This document shows, in pieces, positions 36,529 through 44,590 of a DNA stretch of 47,897 nucleotides (positions are counted from its first letter, which is position 1; each line of letters begins with the position of its first letter). Where the stretch lies: contig JAKOMP010000044.1 in the NCBI GenBank assembly GCA_022241785.1, positions 1-47,897 on the forward strand. The letters are read 5' to 3'. Below the pieces are notes generated by a model. It made no database searches and was not told the DNA's origin. It was given only the letters and a program-made list of their open reading frames with translations. The position numbers were made by a program, and so were the translations under genes. This DNA is from Cyanocohniella sp. LLY. GTDB taxonomy: Bacteria > Cyanobacteriota > Cyanobacteriia > Cyanobacteriales > Nostocaceae.

Positions 36529-37380
36529 TTATCGCGCAGCTTGGCTAATTTCTGGTCGCACAATATAGTTATAAGCTGCTACATTGCTAGGAAGCGGTTC
36601 TATTCTGTCTTGAGCTACCAAACTTTGGTGAATAAAAGCCGCCGCAGTTGCTCGTCTGAGAGGTTCATTTGGGTTTAGCACTCTGAGATCGGGATGATTG
36701 ACTACCAAATTTCTTTGTGTTGCTATTCCCACATAAGGAATCGCAGAGTCAGGAATCTGGTCGGCATCTGTATAATATTCTCTTACAGTCTCTGCTAAAG
36801 GCTCGGCTACAGGAGTAGTAACTGGAGGTGTGGCTGGACGTGCTGCAACTATAGGCTGCATTAAAGAAGTCACGGCCAAAGGTAAATATATCGGTCTTCT
36901 GGTTGCTCGTCTTGTATTTGTTTGGGCAGTTCGTGGCGCTAAATTTAAACCTCTAACTAAAGTGGTTAATGCCTCTACTCTAGACATGGGTTGATTTGGG
37001 CGAAAATTACCACCAGCATCACCGCTCATAAATCCTTGTTGAGCAGCTTCCTCTATAGGCTGTTCTGCCCAATATCCTTCAGGGACATCTTCATAGGCAC
37101 TACCACTTTCTATTTCCCGTACTGGCTCTTGATCAAAAGCTTGCCGAATCATGGCTGCAAATTCATCACGTTGTACAGCCTGTTCTGGTCGAAATGTGCC
37201 ATCGGGATATCCAGCAATAATATTTCTTTGCGCTAAACGGTTAATAAATGGTTCTGCCCAATAGTCAGATGGCACATCAGGAAAACTAGTTTGTGCTAAA
37301 GCAACAGAACTTAAACTTGCTGATAATCCTAAAGTTAAAAAAGACGTACTTAAGGCTGATAAGCCAGATAAAAAAGACAT
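36529..37380 (-). CDS. SLH-domain surface protein
   Basis: 283 residues. The signal peptide (about 1-29, ending VALAQ) precedes an SLH motif SFPDVPSDYWAEPFINRLAQ and GYPDGTFRPEQAVQRDEFAA, then a second (YEDVPEGYWAEQPIEEAAQQ, GNFRPNQPMSRVEALTTLV) and a weaker third (DADQIPDSAIPYVGIATQRN, NPNEPLRRATAAAFI). A Pro/Thr/Ala-rich linker separates the second and third. SLH domains bind envelope polymers. No catalytic domain is seen, so the role is probably structural. MITE copy B lies downstream. Confidence 0.92.
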   Translation of the reverse strand: MSFLSGLSALSTSFLTLGLSASLSSVALAQTSFPDVPSDYWAEPFINRLAQRNIIAGYPDGTFRPEQAVQRDEFAAMIRQAFDQEPVREIESGSAYEDVPEGYWAEQPIEEAAQQGFMSGDAGGNFRPNQPMSRVEALTTLVRGLNLAPRTAQTNTRRATRRPIYLPLAVTSLMQPIVAARPATPPVTTPVAEPLAETVREYYTDADQIPDSAIPYVGIATQRNLVVNHPDLRVLNPNEPLRRATAAAFIHQSLVAQDRIEPLPSNVAAYNYIVRPEISQAAR

Positions 37381-37598
37381 TTAACTTCTACCTCCACCCT
37401 ATTCTGTATATCGATACTTTTATATATACAATTATATTTTTTGCGTTTGCCTCAGTTATCTCTCAAATGATTTAAAAAATTATATCTAAAGTGATAAATT
37501 ATGGTAGCATCAGTGATTTAAGATTATATCAACAGAAGGAAGTAAAAATAAATTTAAATTTATAAAATGAAAAGTGTAGATTTGGGGAAAATATTAAT

Positions 37599-38543
37599 AT
37601 GGCTCTTTATAAACTAAGAGATTTTGCTGGCGACTCTAGAGATGCTGATTTTGATAATTATGAAATCAGAGATTTTGATGTTTACTCAGATATCAGCAAT
37701 GAAAAAGTTGGTACAGTCAAAGATATATTAGTAGATGACGCAGGGCGTTTTCGCTATTTATTAGTAGATACAGGTTTTTGGATTTTTGGTAAGCAAGTTT
37801 TACTACCTGTTGGGCGTTCTCGCATCAGCTATGGTGATCGTACAGTCTATGCTACAGGGCTTAGTCGGGAACAAGTAGAAAGCTTACCTGATTTCGATGA
37901 TTTAGAACGGATTGATTACGATTATGAAGAGCAGGTACGCGGAGTTTATCGTACTCCATTGGCAGAGAGATCCTTAGATACAGCAACACCTTTAGAAGCT
38001 TCAGCACCCTTGGATACTCCACGAGCTTATGCTGATACTACACCAAGGGCAACTACACCTGCGCCTGCACCTGCACCTGCACCCAAGCCTACTTATGATC
38101 GCAATACTTATACGTATGAAAAAGAACCAGATTTGTATGACATGAGTGAGCAAAATCACCAAAACCTCAAATTGTACGAAGAACGTTTAGTTGCGAATAA
38201 GACCCGTGTGAAAACAGGGGAAGTAGCTATTGGTAAACATGTGGAAACGACTCAGGCACAAGTTTCAGTTCCAGTAGAAAAAGAAAGAGTAGTAATTGAA
38301 CGGACTACGCCTACTGATGCGGGAAGAAAAGTTGCTCCTGGTGATGCAGACTTCCGCGAAGGTGAAGTTGCACGTGTAGATGTTTATGAAGAAACTCCTG
38401 ACATCCGCAAAGAAGCCTTTGTCCGCGAAGAAGTTAATGTGACGAAGGTTACGGAACAGGATACAGTTGAGGCTCAAGAAACCCTGCGCCGGGAAGAATT
38501 AGACATCAATAAAGATGATCAATTGCGGAATAGAAGAAGCTAG
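37599..38543 (+). CDS. PRC-barrel and DUF2382 (YsnF/AvaK-type) protein
   Basis: 314 residues. The N-terminal PRC-barrel (about 18-95) reads YEIRDFDVYSDISNEKVGTV and YLLVDTGFWIFGKQVLLPVG. A linker with (PA)n and Thr (about 135-165) leads to a DUF2382 domain (about 185-300) with LKLYEERLVANKTRVKTGEV and VPVEKERVVIER. This pairing is common in cyanobacterial stress-associated proteins. It is soluble and highly charged; biochemical role unknown. A strong terminator follows at 38570. The 5' region has no obvious strong ribosome site. Confidence 0.88.
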   Translation: MALYKLRDFAGDSRDADFDNYEIRDFDVYSDISNEKVGTVKDILVDDAGRFRYLLVDTGFWIFGKQVLLPVGRSRISYGDRTVYATGLSREQVESLPDFDDLERIDYDYEEQVRGVYRTPLAERSLDTATPLEASAPLDTPRAYADTTPRATTPAPAPAPAPKPTYDRNTYTYEKEPDLYDMSEQNHQNLKLYEERLVANKTRVKTGEVAIGKHVETTQAQVSVPVEKERVVIERTTPTDAGRKVAPGDADFREGEVARVDVYEETPDIRKEAFVREEVNVTKVTEQDTVEAQETLRREELDINKDDQLRNRRS

Positions 38544-38569
38544 TACAGCGGCCTTGGAAGTCAAAATTT

Positions 38570-38606
38570 AAAAGGTTATCAATTCAATTGATAGCCTTTT
38601 TGTTTA
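38570..38606 (+). terminator. Rho-independent terminator of the PRC-barrel gene
   Basis: AAAAGGTTATCAATT pairs with AATTGATAGCCTTTT (one G-T type mismatch) over a tiny loop, and is followed by TTGTTTATTT. Confidence 0.75.
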
Positions 38607-38614
38607 TTTACAAA

Positions 38615-38640
38615 AATTAAAAAACCCGCCGAAGCGGGGT
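38615..38640 (-). terminator. Rho-independent terminator of the 51-aa gene
   Basis: On the minus strand CCCGC-TTCG-GCGGG is followed by TTTTTT. This is a stable UUCG-type loop, ending 30 bases past the stop of the small gene. Confidence 0.85.
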
Positions 38641-38669
38641 ACCACACAACAAAACTATGAACTTCTGAT

Positions 38670-38825
38670 TTAGCGGAAATATTGAATTTCTGCTTCTAGT
38701 TGATGAATCAACTGGTTGTCACCCTTAGCCTTGGCTACTTGCAAACGATGCTCTAGGCTCTTTTGAATATTCACTCTATGAGTTTCTTGTGCTGTTCTCA
38801 AAGTTTGTAGTCTACTTTGACTCAT
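38670..38825 (-). CDS. Small charged protein, 51 residues
   Basis: ATG at 38825 preceded by AGGAG (TATAGGAGTTAGTTACT), stop at 38670 and a strong terminator 30 bases later, so this is a well-formed gene although short. The protein starts MSQSRLQTLRTAQETHRVNI and ends LEAEIQYFR. It is wholly helical-looking, Gln/Arg/Glu-rich, with heptad-like spacing, and no membrane segment or Cys. Family not recognised. It is transcribed divergently from the SAM adenosyltransferase gene, with 109 bp between starts. Confidence 0.78.
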   Translation of the reverse strand: MSQSRLQTLRTAQETHRVNIQKSLEHRLQVAKAKGDNQLIHQLEAEIQYFR

Positions 38826-38934
38826 AGTAACTAACTCCTATAAGTTTTATTATGTCTTGTATTGCTAACATAACATATATTTTGTAGCTGTCGCTACAGA
38901 AAATTATGTCTTAATATATTTTTATTATCTAGCT

Positions 38935-39761
38935 ATGTCTAAGTATCAAATCAGTCAACCACCGCTCCTTGTCTTGACGAGCGATTTTAGCGATCGCGAT
39001 GTCTATGTAGGTGTAATCAAAGGTGTAATTGCCCAAATTAATCCCTTGTTAAGTGTAGTAGACTTAACACACCAAATTCCGCCTCAGAAGCTTGCCGCAG
39101 CTAGGTTTTGCCTGATGAATGCTTACCCTTATTTCCCCGTGGGAACAGTGCATATGGCAGTGATAGATCCAGGAGTGGGAAGTAAACGACGAGCGATCGC
39201 AGTAGAATTAGCCCAAGGGTTCCTGGTAGGCCCAGATAACGGGATATTCAGTGGTGTACTCAGTCAAAGTCCAGCCGTGACAGCCGTTGAACTCACAAAT
39301 CCCTATTATTGGCGAACTCCTGAACCTAGCAACACTTTTCACGGTAGAGATATCTTTGCACCAGTAGCAGCACATGTGGCCAGTGGTGTGCCGATCACAG
39401 ATTTGGGACAAGAAATCAATCCAGAAACTTTGATCCAGCTGGATATAGGTGAGTGTATTCAAACAAATACTGGCGTCACAGGATGCATTCAATATATTGA
39501 TTACTTTGGCAACTTAGTCAGCATATTCCCAGAAGATATGTGCAGGGTAAAACTTGGTGTGTGCAAGCTGCTGGGTTGTCCATACCAGGATGTGCAACTT
39601 ACAGTGATGTGAAAATGGGCGAGGTAGCCGCTTTAGTGGGGAGTCATGGCTGGGTAGAAATAGCCATTAATGGCGGTAATGCCCATTCACAATTGCAGAT
39701 AAATTTACAAGATGCGTTACAAGTCTTATTTTTGGAGAAAAACCAAACCCCAGAAAATTGA
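38935..39761 (+). pseudogene. SAM hydroxide adenosyltransferase (DUF62), frameshifted near 39540
   Basis: The first frame (38935-39612) has the N-terminal domain: LLVLTSDFSDRDVYVGVIKG, VIDPGVGSKRRAIAVE, FLVGPDNGIFSGVL and FHGRDIFAPVAAHVASG, with the Asp/Asn residues that bind SAM. After YIDYFGNLVSIFPEDM the frame continues into an unlike 20-residue tail. The expected C-terminal domain is in another frame from 39540 (VQGKTWCVQAAGLSIPGC, ALVGSHGWVEIAINGGNAH) to a stop at 39761. One base deleted near 39537-39540 explains this. The family hydrolyses SAM to adenosine and methionine. Either a real loss of function or a sequence error. Followed by DUF2301 33 bp later. Confidence 0.85.
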
Positions 39762-39794
39762 TAGAGTGAAAGTATAGTAGCAGCAATTTTAACT

Positions 39795-40451
39795 ATGACT
39801 ACACAAACATTATCTACACCAGAAGTTTATCAAGGTCAGTTTGGCGACTTTACTATCGATCAGAGCGATCGCATAGGTGTAATTATCTATCGTACTGGTT
39901 TAATAGTAGCGGCAATCAGCTTTGCCATAGGCAGCGCTTTGGTTTTATTCAACAATAATCCTACTACCATCGCTGCACTGACACCTCTATATGCCTGTTT
40001 TAGTCTGGCCTTGGGCGTGAGTTTAATCACTATTCACATCTACATGGCATTTCTGCACCGACTGTTACAAGTTTTTTGGATAATTGGTAGTATTGCCGCA
40101 GTAGTTTTTGCCTTTTCTAGTAGTGAACCTTTAGCTGTGACAATTTACAACCAACCTCTAACATTATTTGGTGTCGGTTTTACATTTGTGGCATTGACAG
40201 GAATTTTTTTTAAAGAAGCTTTCTGTTTTAATCGGTTGGAAACAAAAGTATTAACCCTCACAGTACCTTTGCTGTTATTGGGACATTTAGTAGGAATTTT
40301 GCCGAGTCAAGGAGAACAAGTTTTATTAGGAGTTTGGGCAGTTTTGTTGCTAGTATTTGCGGCGCGTAAGTCAGTGCAAGCAATTCCCGCAGATATTGGA
40401 GATAAGTCTGTATTTGCTTATTTACACAAACAAAAATCTGCTAAGATTTAA
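39795..40451 (+). CDS. DUF2301-type integral membrane protein
   Basis: 218 residues. After a soluble N-terminus with GDFTIDQSDRIGVIIYRTG, about six hydrophobic helices follow (about 32-52, 60-80, 88-108, 118-142, 150-168, 175-190). The C-terminal SVFAYLHKQKSAKI tail is cytoplasmic. Sequence and length fit the cyanobacterial DUF2301 family of membrane proteins, whose function is unknown. It lies in a same-strand run with the SAM enzyme and the DUF218-like gene and may be co-transcribed. Confidence 0.8.
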   Translation: MTTQTLSTPEVYQGQFGDFTIDQSDRIGVIIYRTGLIVAAISFAIGSALVLFNNNPTTIAALTPLYACFSLALGVSLITIHIYMAFLHRLLQVFWIIGSIAAVVFAFSSSEPLAVTIYNQPLTLFGVGFTFVALTGIFFKEAFCFNRLETKVLTLTVPLLLLGHLVGILPSQGEQVLLGVWAVLLLVFAARKSVQAIPADIGDKSVFAYLHKQKSAKI

Positions 40452-40491
40452 CGCAAAATCATAAAAAATCCAGTTCAGACAACATCAATAA

Positions 40492-41118
40492 ATGTGGACA
40501 ACTACGGCTCAGGGATGGTTAATATTTCTAGTAATCATCGCTGTTGCCATATTTTATATCATTACTCACTTGTACTCATTTCTCGCCGTAACTGCTCCCA
40601 TCAAATCAGCAGATGCGTTAGTCATTGAAGGATGGATATCAGACAAGGCGATCGCTCAAGCATATACTGAGTTAAAAAACGGCTCTTATAAATATATAAT
40701 CACCATAGGAAGTTCCGTAGAACAAGGTTCATATTTAATTGAATACAAAAACTTTGCGGAGATTGCCGCAGCAACGTTAAATAAAATGGGTGTCCCCAAA
40801 GAAGATTTGGTAGTTGTTCCCAGTCAAGCCGTGGTGAAGGAGCGGACTAATGCATCTGCTATATCATTACTTCAGTGGTTATCACAGGCCAATTTACCCA
40901 TAACATCCATAAATTTATTGACTTGTGATGCTCATGCCCGCAGAAGTTGGATGATATTTAAACATAGACTAGCTCCCCAAATTCAAGTCGGGATAATTGC
41001 TACTGAACCAGCAAATTTTGATCCTAAAAAATGGTGGAATTCTAGTGAAGGAGCGCGGGTAATTTTATCGGAAACCATTGCATATATATATGCTCAGTTT
41101 GTTAATTGGGAATCCTAA
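40492..41118 (+). CDS. DUF218/YdcF-like membrane-anchored protein
   Basis: 208 residues. An N-terminal anchor (about 9-33, WLIFLVIIAVAIFYIITHLY) precedes a Rossmann-like DUF218 domain with ADALVIEGWISDKAIAQAY, IITIGSSVEQG, VPSQAVVKERTNASAISLL and LLTCDAHARRSWMIFKHRL. The family includes ElyC and SanA, linked to envelope polymer metabolism, but catalysis is not defined. It begins 41 bp after the DUF2301 gene and lies 39 bp before dprA. Appears intact. Confidence 0.82.
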   Translation: MWTTTAQGWLIFLVIIAVAIFYIITHLYSFLAVTAPIKSADALVIEGWISDKAIAQAYTELKNGSYKYIITIGSSVEQGSYLIEYKNFAEIAAATLNKMGVPKEDLVVVPSQAVVKERTNASAISLLQWLSQANLPITSINLLTCDAHARRSWMIFKHRLAPQIQVGIIATEPANFDPKKWWNSSEGARVILSETIAYIYAQFVNWES

Positions 41119-41156
41119 TTGGGGAATACTCAAACCAGTAGACTGAGGATAACAAA

Positions 41157-42275
41157 GTGGGAGAAGAAAGGGCATATTGGCTGGCTTGGGCGCAAATTTC
41201 TGGAATTGGCCCGGTGTTACTGCGACGTTTACACCAGCATTTTGGTACTTTATCTACAGCTTGGAATGCCAATAAAGCCCAGTTAGCAGCAGTGGAAGGT
41301 TTTGGTGGGCAAACATTAGAGAAAGTCGTTCAACAGCGATCGCGTTTACATCCCGAAACATTACTCACTCAACACCAGCAAGAAAATCCTCATTTCTGGA
41401 CACCAGCCGACGCAGATTATCCCCGCTTGTTATTGGAAACGCCTAGTCCACCGCCCATGTTGTACTATCGCGGTGAAGTTGATTTATCAGAAAATCTCGG
41501 ACAAAAACCGCTAGTAGGGATTGTGGGGACACGCCGCCCTTCCGATTATGGTATTCGTTGGACGCGGCAAATTAGCACAGCTTTGGCGAAAAATGGCTTT
41601 ACAGTGGTTTCGGGTATGGCTGAGGGCATCGATACAGAAAGCCACTTAGCCACAATGAAAGCAGGGGGAAGAACAATCGCAGTTTTGGGAACTGGTGTAG
41701 ATGTGATTTATCCCCAAAAAAATCGAGATTTGTATAAACAGATTTTGAGTCAAGGCTTAGTAGTGAGTGAATATCCTGGCAAAACTCCACCCGATCGCAC
41801 TCATTTTCCCAGGCGTAACAGAATTATTGCAGGTTTAAGCCGCGCTATTTTGGTCATGGAAGCCCCTGTAAAATCCGGTGCTTTAATTACTGCTACCTAC
41901 GCCAACGAATTTGGCAGAGATGTCTATGCGTTACCGGGAAGAATAGATGATCATCCATCCCAAGGGTGTTTAAAATTACTCAGCCAAGGCGCTTCGATGA
42001 TTCTTAGGGAATTAGATGAACTGTTAAAGATGTTGGGAGCAATACCACAACTAGATGCTGTTGAGACAATACCAATTCCCGAAAAGCTAAGTGTGCCTAA
42101 TTTATCACCAGAACTGCAACAAATCATAGATGCGATCGCCTGTGATATCTTACCGTTTGATTTAATTGTCCAACATACAGGCATGAATGCTGGTGAGGTT
42201 TCCAGTGCTTTATTACAGTTGGAACTGATGGGGTTAGTCTCGCAACTACCGGGAATGCGATATCAAAAAAGTTAA
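41157..42275 (+). CDS. dprA: DNA-processing protein DprA
   Basis: 372 residues, starting at a GTG preceded by GAGG. The N-terminal helix-hairpin-helix-like region (ISGIGPVLLRRLHQHFGT) is followed by the Rossmann-type DNA-binding core: VGIVGTRRPSDYGIRWTRQI, VVSGMAEGIDTESHLATMKA, TIAVLGTGVDVIYPQKNRDL, FPRRNRIIAGLSRAILVMEA and SGALITATYANEFGRDVYAL. The C-terminal winged-helix domain (about 310-372) ends VSQLPGMRYQKS. DprA loads RecA onto incoming single-stranded DNA during natural transformation. Appears intact. Confidence 0.96.
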   Translation: MGEERAYWLAWAQISGIGPVLLRRLHQHFGTLSTAWNANKAQLAAVEGFGGQTLEKVVQQRSRLHPETLLTQHQQENPHFWTPADADYPRLLLETPSPPPMLYYRGEVDLSENLGQKPLVGIVGTRRPSDYGIRWTRQISTALAKNGFTVVSGMAEGIDTESHLATMKAGGRTIAVLGTGVDVIYPQKNRDLYKQILSQGLVVSEYPGKTPPDRTHFPRRNRIIAGLSRAILVMEAPVKSGALITATYANEFGRDVYALPGRIDDHPSQGCLKLLSQGASMILRELDELLKMLGAIPQLDAVETIPIPEKLSVPNLSPELQQIIDAIACDILPFDLIVQHTGMNAGEVSSALLQLELMGLVSQLPGMRYQKS

Positions 42276-42343
42276 GTCACATTGAAGCACAGTTATATTG
42301 TGTTGTGAGAATTTTTGATGCCCTGGCAAAATTGACTACCCCG

Positions 42344-42796
42344 TTAGTCCTCGATTGGAGGCGCAGAAGCTGACGCTATGCCGTAAGCAGATAAACGCTT
42401 CATTAAAGCTTCCACTAACTGTGTATCCAGGTAAGCATGGATGTATACAGCTTTGCCCCACCGCATTTTAATGATGTGAACTCCCTCATTAACATACTCT
42501 GAACCATCTGCGGGCATGGCGGTATCAACCCACTCTACAGCAATTTTTGTGTCCCAAGGAAACCCGCTAACAACAATATTTTTGATCTCAAATTCTAATT
42601 TGGGTGACAAAATATAAAGACGCTGAAACCATTGCCGCATTGCCTCAACACTATGACGAGTCCCACCCAAGGCATGAGTGCCACTAAAGGTATGAGTAAT
42701 TGAAGGCGAAACACCTTGCAGAACTGATTCATAATCACCGTGGTTCAAAGACTCAAAGCTTTTCTTGACAAACTGACGAACAAAATAGGTATACAT
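42344..42796 (-). CDS. NTF2/SnoaL-like protein
   Basis: 150 residues from the ATG at 42796; the GGAAGGAG ribosome site upstream favours it over an in-frame TTG at 42814. Features are YFVRQFVKKSFESLNHGDYE, ITHTFSGTHALGGTRHSVEA, MRQWFQRLYILSPKLEFEIK and GVHIIKMRWGKAVYIHAYLD, the alpha/beta cone fold of NTF2-like proteins. Activity cannot be predicted, since members range from isomerases to ligand-binding proteins. It lies 18 bp after a small membrane ORF and the pair is divergent from a TetR gene, which probably regulates it. Confidence 0.8.
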   Translation of the reverse strand: MYTYFVRQFVKKSFESLNHGDYESVLQGVSPSITHTFSGTHALGGTRHSVEAMRQWFQRLYILSPKLEFEIKNIVVSGFPWDTKIAVEWVDTAMPADGSEYVNEGVHIIKMRWGKAVYIHAYLDTQLVEALMKRLSAYGIASASAPPIED

Positions 42797-42814
42797 CCTT
42801 CTAACTCCTTCCAA

Positions 42815-43027
42815 CTAAGCTTTTGTTTGGTTCTGAAATGAACTCAGAAATTGTTTGATTTGATATCCTTTCCACATCCACAATCCAGTCAGAGTCAAGA
42901 CTGGAATAATCAATATCCGCATAGATATCAGAAACTCAGCTTGATTCCGCCAAGGGGAATAAACAAAAGTTCCAATGGCAACAGAATTAATGAGATGAAT
43001 CCATCGGAGGAGCTTTCGTTCTTTTAT
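42815..43027 (-). pseudogene. Small two-helix membrane ORF with no normal start codon
   Basis: A 70-codon frame reads KERKLLRWIHLINSVAIGTF, then VYSPWRNQAEFLISMRILII and PVLTLTGLWMWKGYQIKQFL, with two hydrophobic helices. It ends at TAG 42815-42817, 18 bp before the NTF2-like ATG. It has no ATG, GTG or TTG before the conserved-looking part: the codon before KERK is ATA (43025-43027), as if an ATG had mutated, and an upstream ATT could be a rare start. Coding composition and operonic spacing suggest a genuine gene that has lost its start or uses a rare one. Confidence 0.55.
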
Positions 43028-43034
43028 AATTTTC

Positions 43035-43088
43035 TATGTTTACGCTGACAACATCAATGTACCGCCTTATGTTTCTACTGTCAACATA
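43035..43088. promoter_or_regulatory. Twin operator-like palindromes between TetR gene and small membrane ORF
   Basis: TATGTTTACGCTGACAACAT (43035-43054) and TATGTTTCTACTGTCAACAT (43068-43087) match at 16 of 20 positions, start 33 bp apart (about three helical turns), and each is an inverted repeat ATGTT-N9-AACAT. Placed in the divergent control region of a TetR gene, they are good candidates for its binding sites. Confidence 0.65.
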
Positions 43089-43133
43089 CTTGAGTTAAAA
43101 TTTAGGTATCTTGTATATGCCTGATCACAACTA

Positions 43134-43778
43134 ATGTCACAAAAAGAACCTTATCATCATGGAGATTTGCGCCAAGCCCTCATTACTGCTGCTTTAGAAC
43201 TCATTTCTGAGAAGAATGTTGAAGGGGTTTCTCTACGAGAAGTGGCGCGTCGAGTCGGTGTCTCTCATGCAGCTCCCTATCGGCACTTTGCGGATAAAGA
43301 GTCTCTGTTGGCAGCTGTAGCAAAAGATGGATTTCAGATGTTGCATCACAAATTGGAAGAGGCAATTCAAAACTCATCTGTTGATCCTGTGCAGCAAATA
43401 CAGGATAGTGGGGTTGCCTACATAACATTCGCCGTTGAACATCCTTCGCACTATGATCTGATGTTTGGTGCTTATCGCTCATCCTCTGCTCAACACAATC
43501 CTGAGTTGGAAGATGCGGCAAGACTTGTCTTCATGGTTCTTGTTGGTGTGATTGCACGGGGACAGCAGGCAGGGGTGATTCGGGCAGGTGATTCTGAACA
43601 ATTAGCCTTGACAGCTTGGGCGTTAGTACATGGTTGGGCAAAGCTGTGGATGGATGGTCTTCTTCCCTTATGTGCCACTCAATCCACTGATCATCTCGCT
43701 GTCTTCGTCACCCAAATGTTAATTGAGGGACTAGCTAAAACCGAAACGGCAGCAACGCGTTCATACCCAATGGTTTAA
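43134..43778 (+). CDS. TetR/AcrR-family transcriptional regulator
   Basis: 214 residues. The N-terminal helix-turn-helix domain (about 10-57) is clear: RQALITAALELISEKNVEGV, SLREVARRVGVSHAAPYRHF and ADKESLLAAVA. The C-terminal ligand-binding domain resembles the WHG group (HPSHYDLMFGAYRSS, ALTAWALVHGWAKLWMDGLL). It is probably a repressor released by a small ligand, acting on the divergent small membrane ORF and NTF2-like gene through the twin palindromes. Ligand unknown. Confidence 0.92.
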   Translation: MSQKEPYHHGDLRQALITAALELISEKNVEGVSLREVARRVGVSHAAPYRHFADKESLLAAVAKDGFQMLHHKLEEAIQNSSVDPVQQIQDSGVAYITFAVEHPSHYDLMFGAYRSSSAQHNPELEDAARLVFMVLVGVIARGQQAGVIRAGDSEQLALTAWALVHGWAKLWMDGLLPLCATQSTDHLAVFVTQMLIEGLAKTETAATRSYPMV

Positions 43779-44002
43779 TGGTTGATGATTATCTAGCCCT
43801 AAGCAATGTGATCAGCGTTGCTGGGTCATTCTTTGTTGCTTAGTCTAAACTCCAGTCCTCGAACTATCAACTGTAACCACAGCCATCCTAAACCACTGCC
43901 AATAAAATAATAGGGGAAATCTGCCCAAGTAAACGAAGTACCGATTAACATTCTTCCCCACCAAAATGAACGTACCCAATTAAGAAATGGTGGATGCCAC
44001 AA

Positions 44003-44211
44003 GGGAGCATCCCACTTTTTTGAATGTCATTGCGAACGCAACGAAGTGGAGTGTTCGCGTAGCGTGCCGGAGGCTCTAGCAATCGCATGGTTTTATTCTT
44101 AGTGCGAGACTTTGCGATTGCTGAGTCGCAAAGCGACACGCTACGCGAACGTCGTTCCTCCTCGCAATGACATTTATTCTCTAGGTGCTAAATAAAAACT
44201 GGGATGCACCC
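44003..44211. mobile_element. 209-bp MITE with 9-bp target duplication
   Basis: The ends are inverted repeats GGGAGCATCCCACTTTTT (left) and, reversed at the right, GGGTGCATCCCAGTTTTT. ATGCCACAA occurs at 43994-44002 and again at 44212-44220, a 9-bp target-site duplication. No coding capacity. The matching transposase family is not identified. Confidence 0.88.
44023..44174. repeat. Palindromic repeat nested inside the MITE
   Basis: AATGTCATTGCGA at 44023-44035 is exactly mirrored by TCGCAATGACATT at 44162-44174. Between them lie CGTAGCG/CGCTACG and GCAATCGC/GCGATTGC arms. This GTCATTGCGA-type repeat sits a few bases inside the left MITE end, so it probably inserted into it or is its amplified core. 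Confidence 0.75.
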
Positions 44212-44590
44212 ATGCCACAATTGCATAAACTCCAATAAGCAAGTAATTACCAATACCCAGAAAGGGATTTGCCAAACTGAAGAGCGAGTGGTCATAAATA
44301 GGAAGGCGAACAAGCACCAAAATATCACATAAAAAATCCCTCCTATCTCTTGGTTTAACCACCAAATAGAATAACGATAGTGACTATATAAAAGTCCAAT
44401 GGTGAGAATAATAGCCAGAGAAACAATTGTTCGCCCGCGAATATTTGTAAGTAGTTGCATTATTTATAATTTCCAATTAATTATTTGCCCTCCTCAGGGA
44501 AGATTCCATATTTTAATCTTATTTAAACTGGATGTAAGTTATGGCGATGTGTAATCCCGAAATATTATTCATAACTGTTAAGAACTCAAC

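Larger units (their letters stand above)
43826..44460 (-). pseudogene. DUF2809-like membrane protein gene interrupted by a nested repeat
   Basis: The first part (44460 to about 44212) encodes MQLLTNIRGRTIVSLAIILT and IFYVIFWCLFAFLFMTTRSS, then LVITCLLEFMQLWH. A 209-bp element follows. The second part (from 44002 down) reads PPFLNWVRSFWWGRMLIGTS and FTWADFPYYFIGSGLGWLWL, ending FRLSNKE at 43826. Deleting the element plus one 9-bp duplication joins ...MQLWH-PPFLNW... in perfect frame, giving about 140 residues with four membrane helices, typical of DUF2809 proteins. As it stands, translation stops after PVFI. Confidence 0.82.

Noticed and set aside
39540-39761. Separate small gene after the SAM enzyme
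   Set aside because: Its sequence is the missing C-terminal domain of that enzyme, so a frameshift is the simpler reading.
43201-43521. 106-codon minus-strand frame inside the TetR gene
   Set aside because: Antisense shadow; the plus-strand frame has a full HTH and WHG-type domain.
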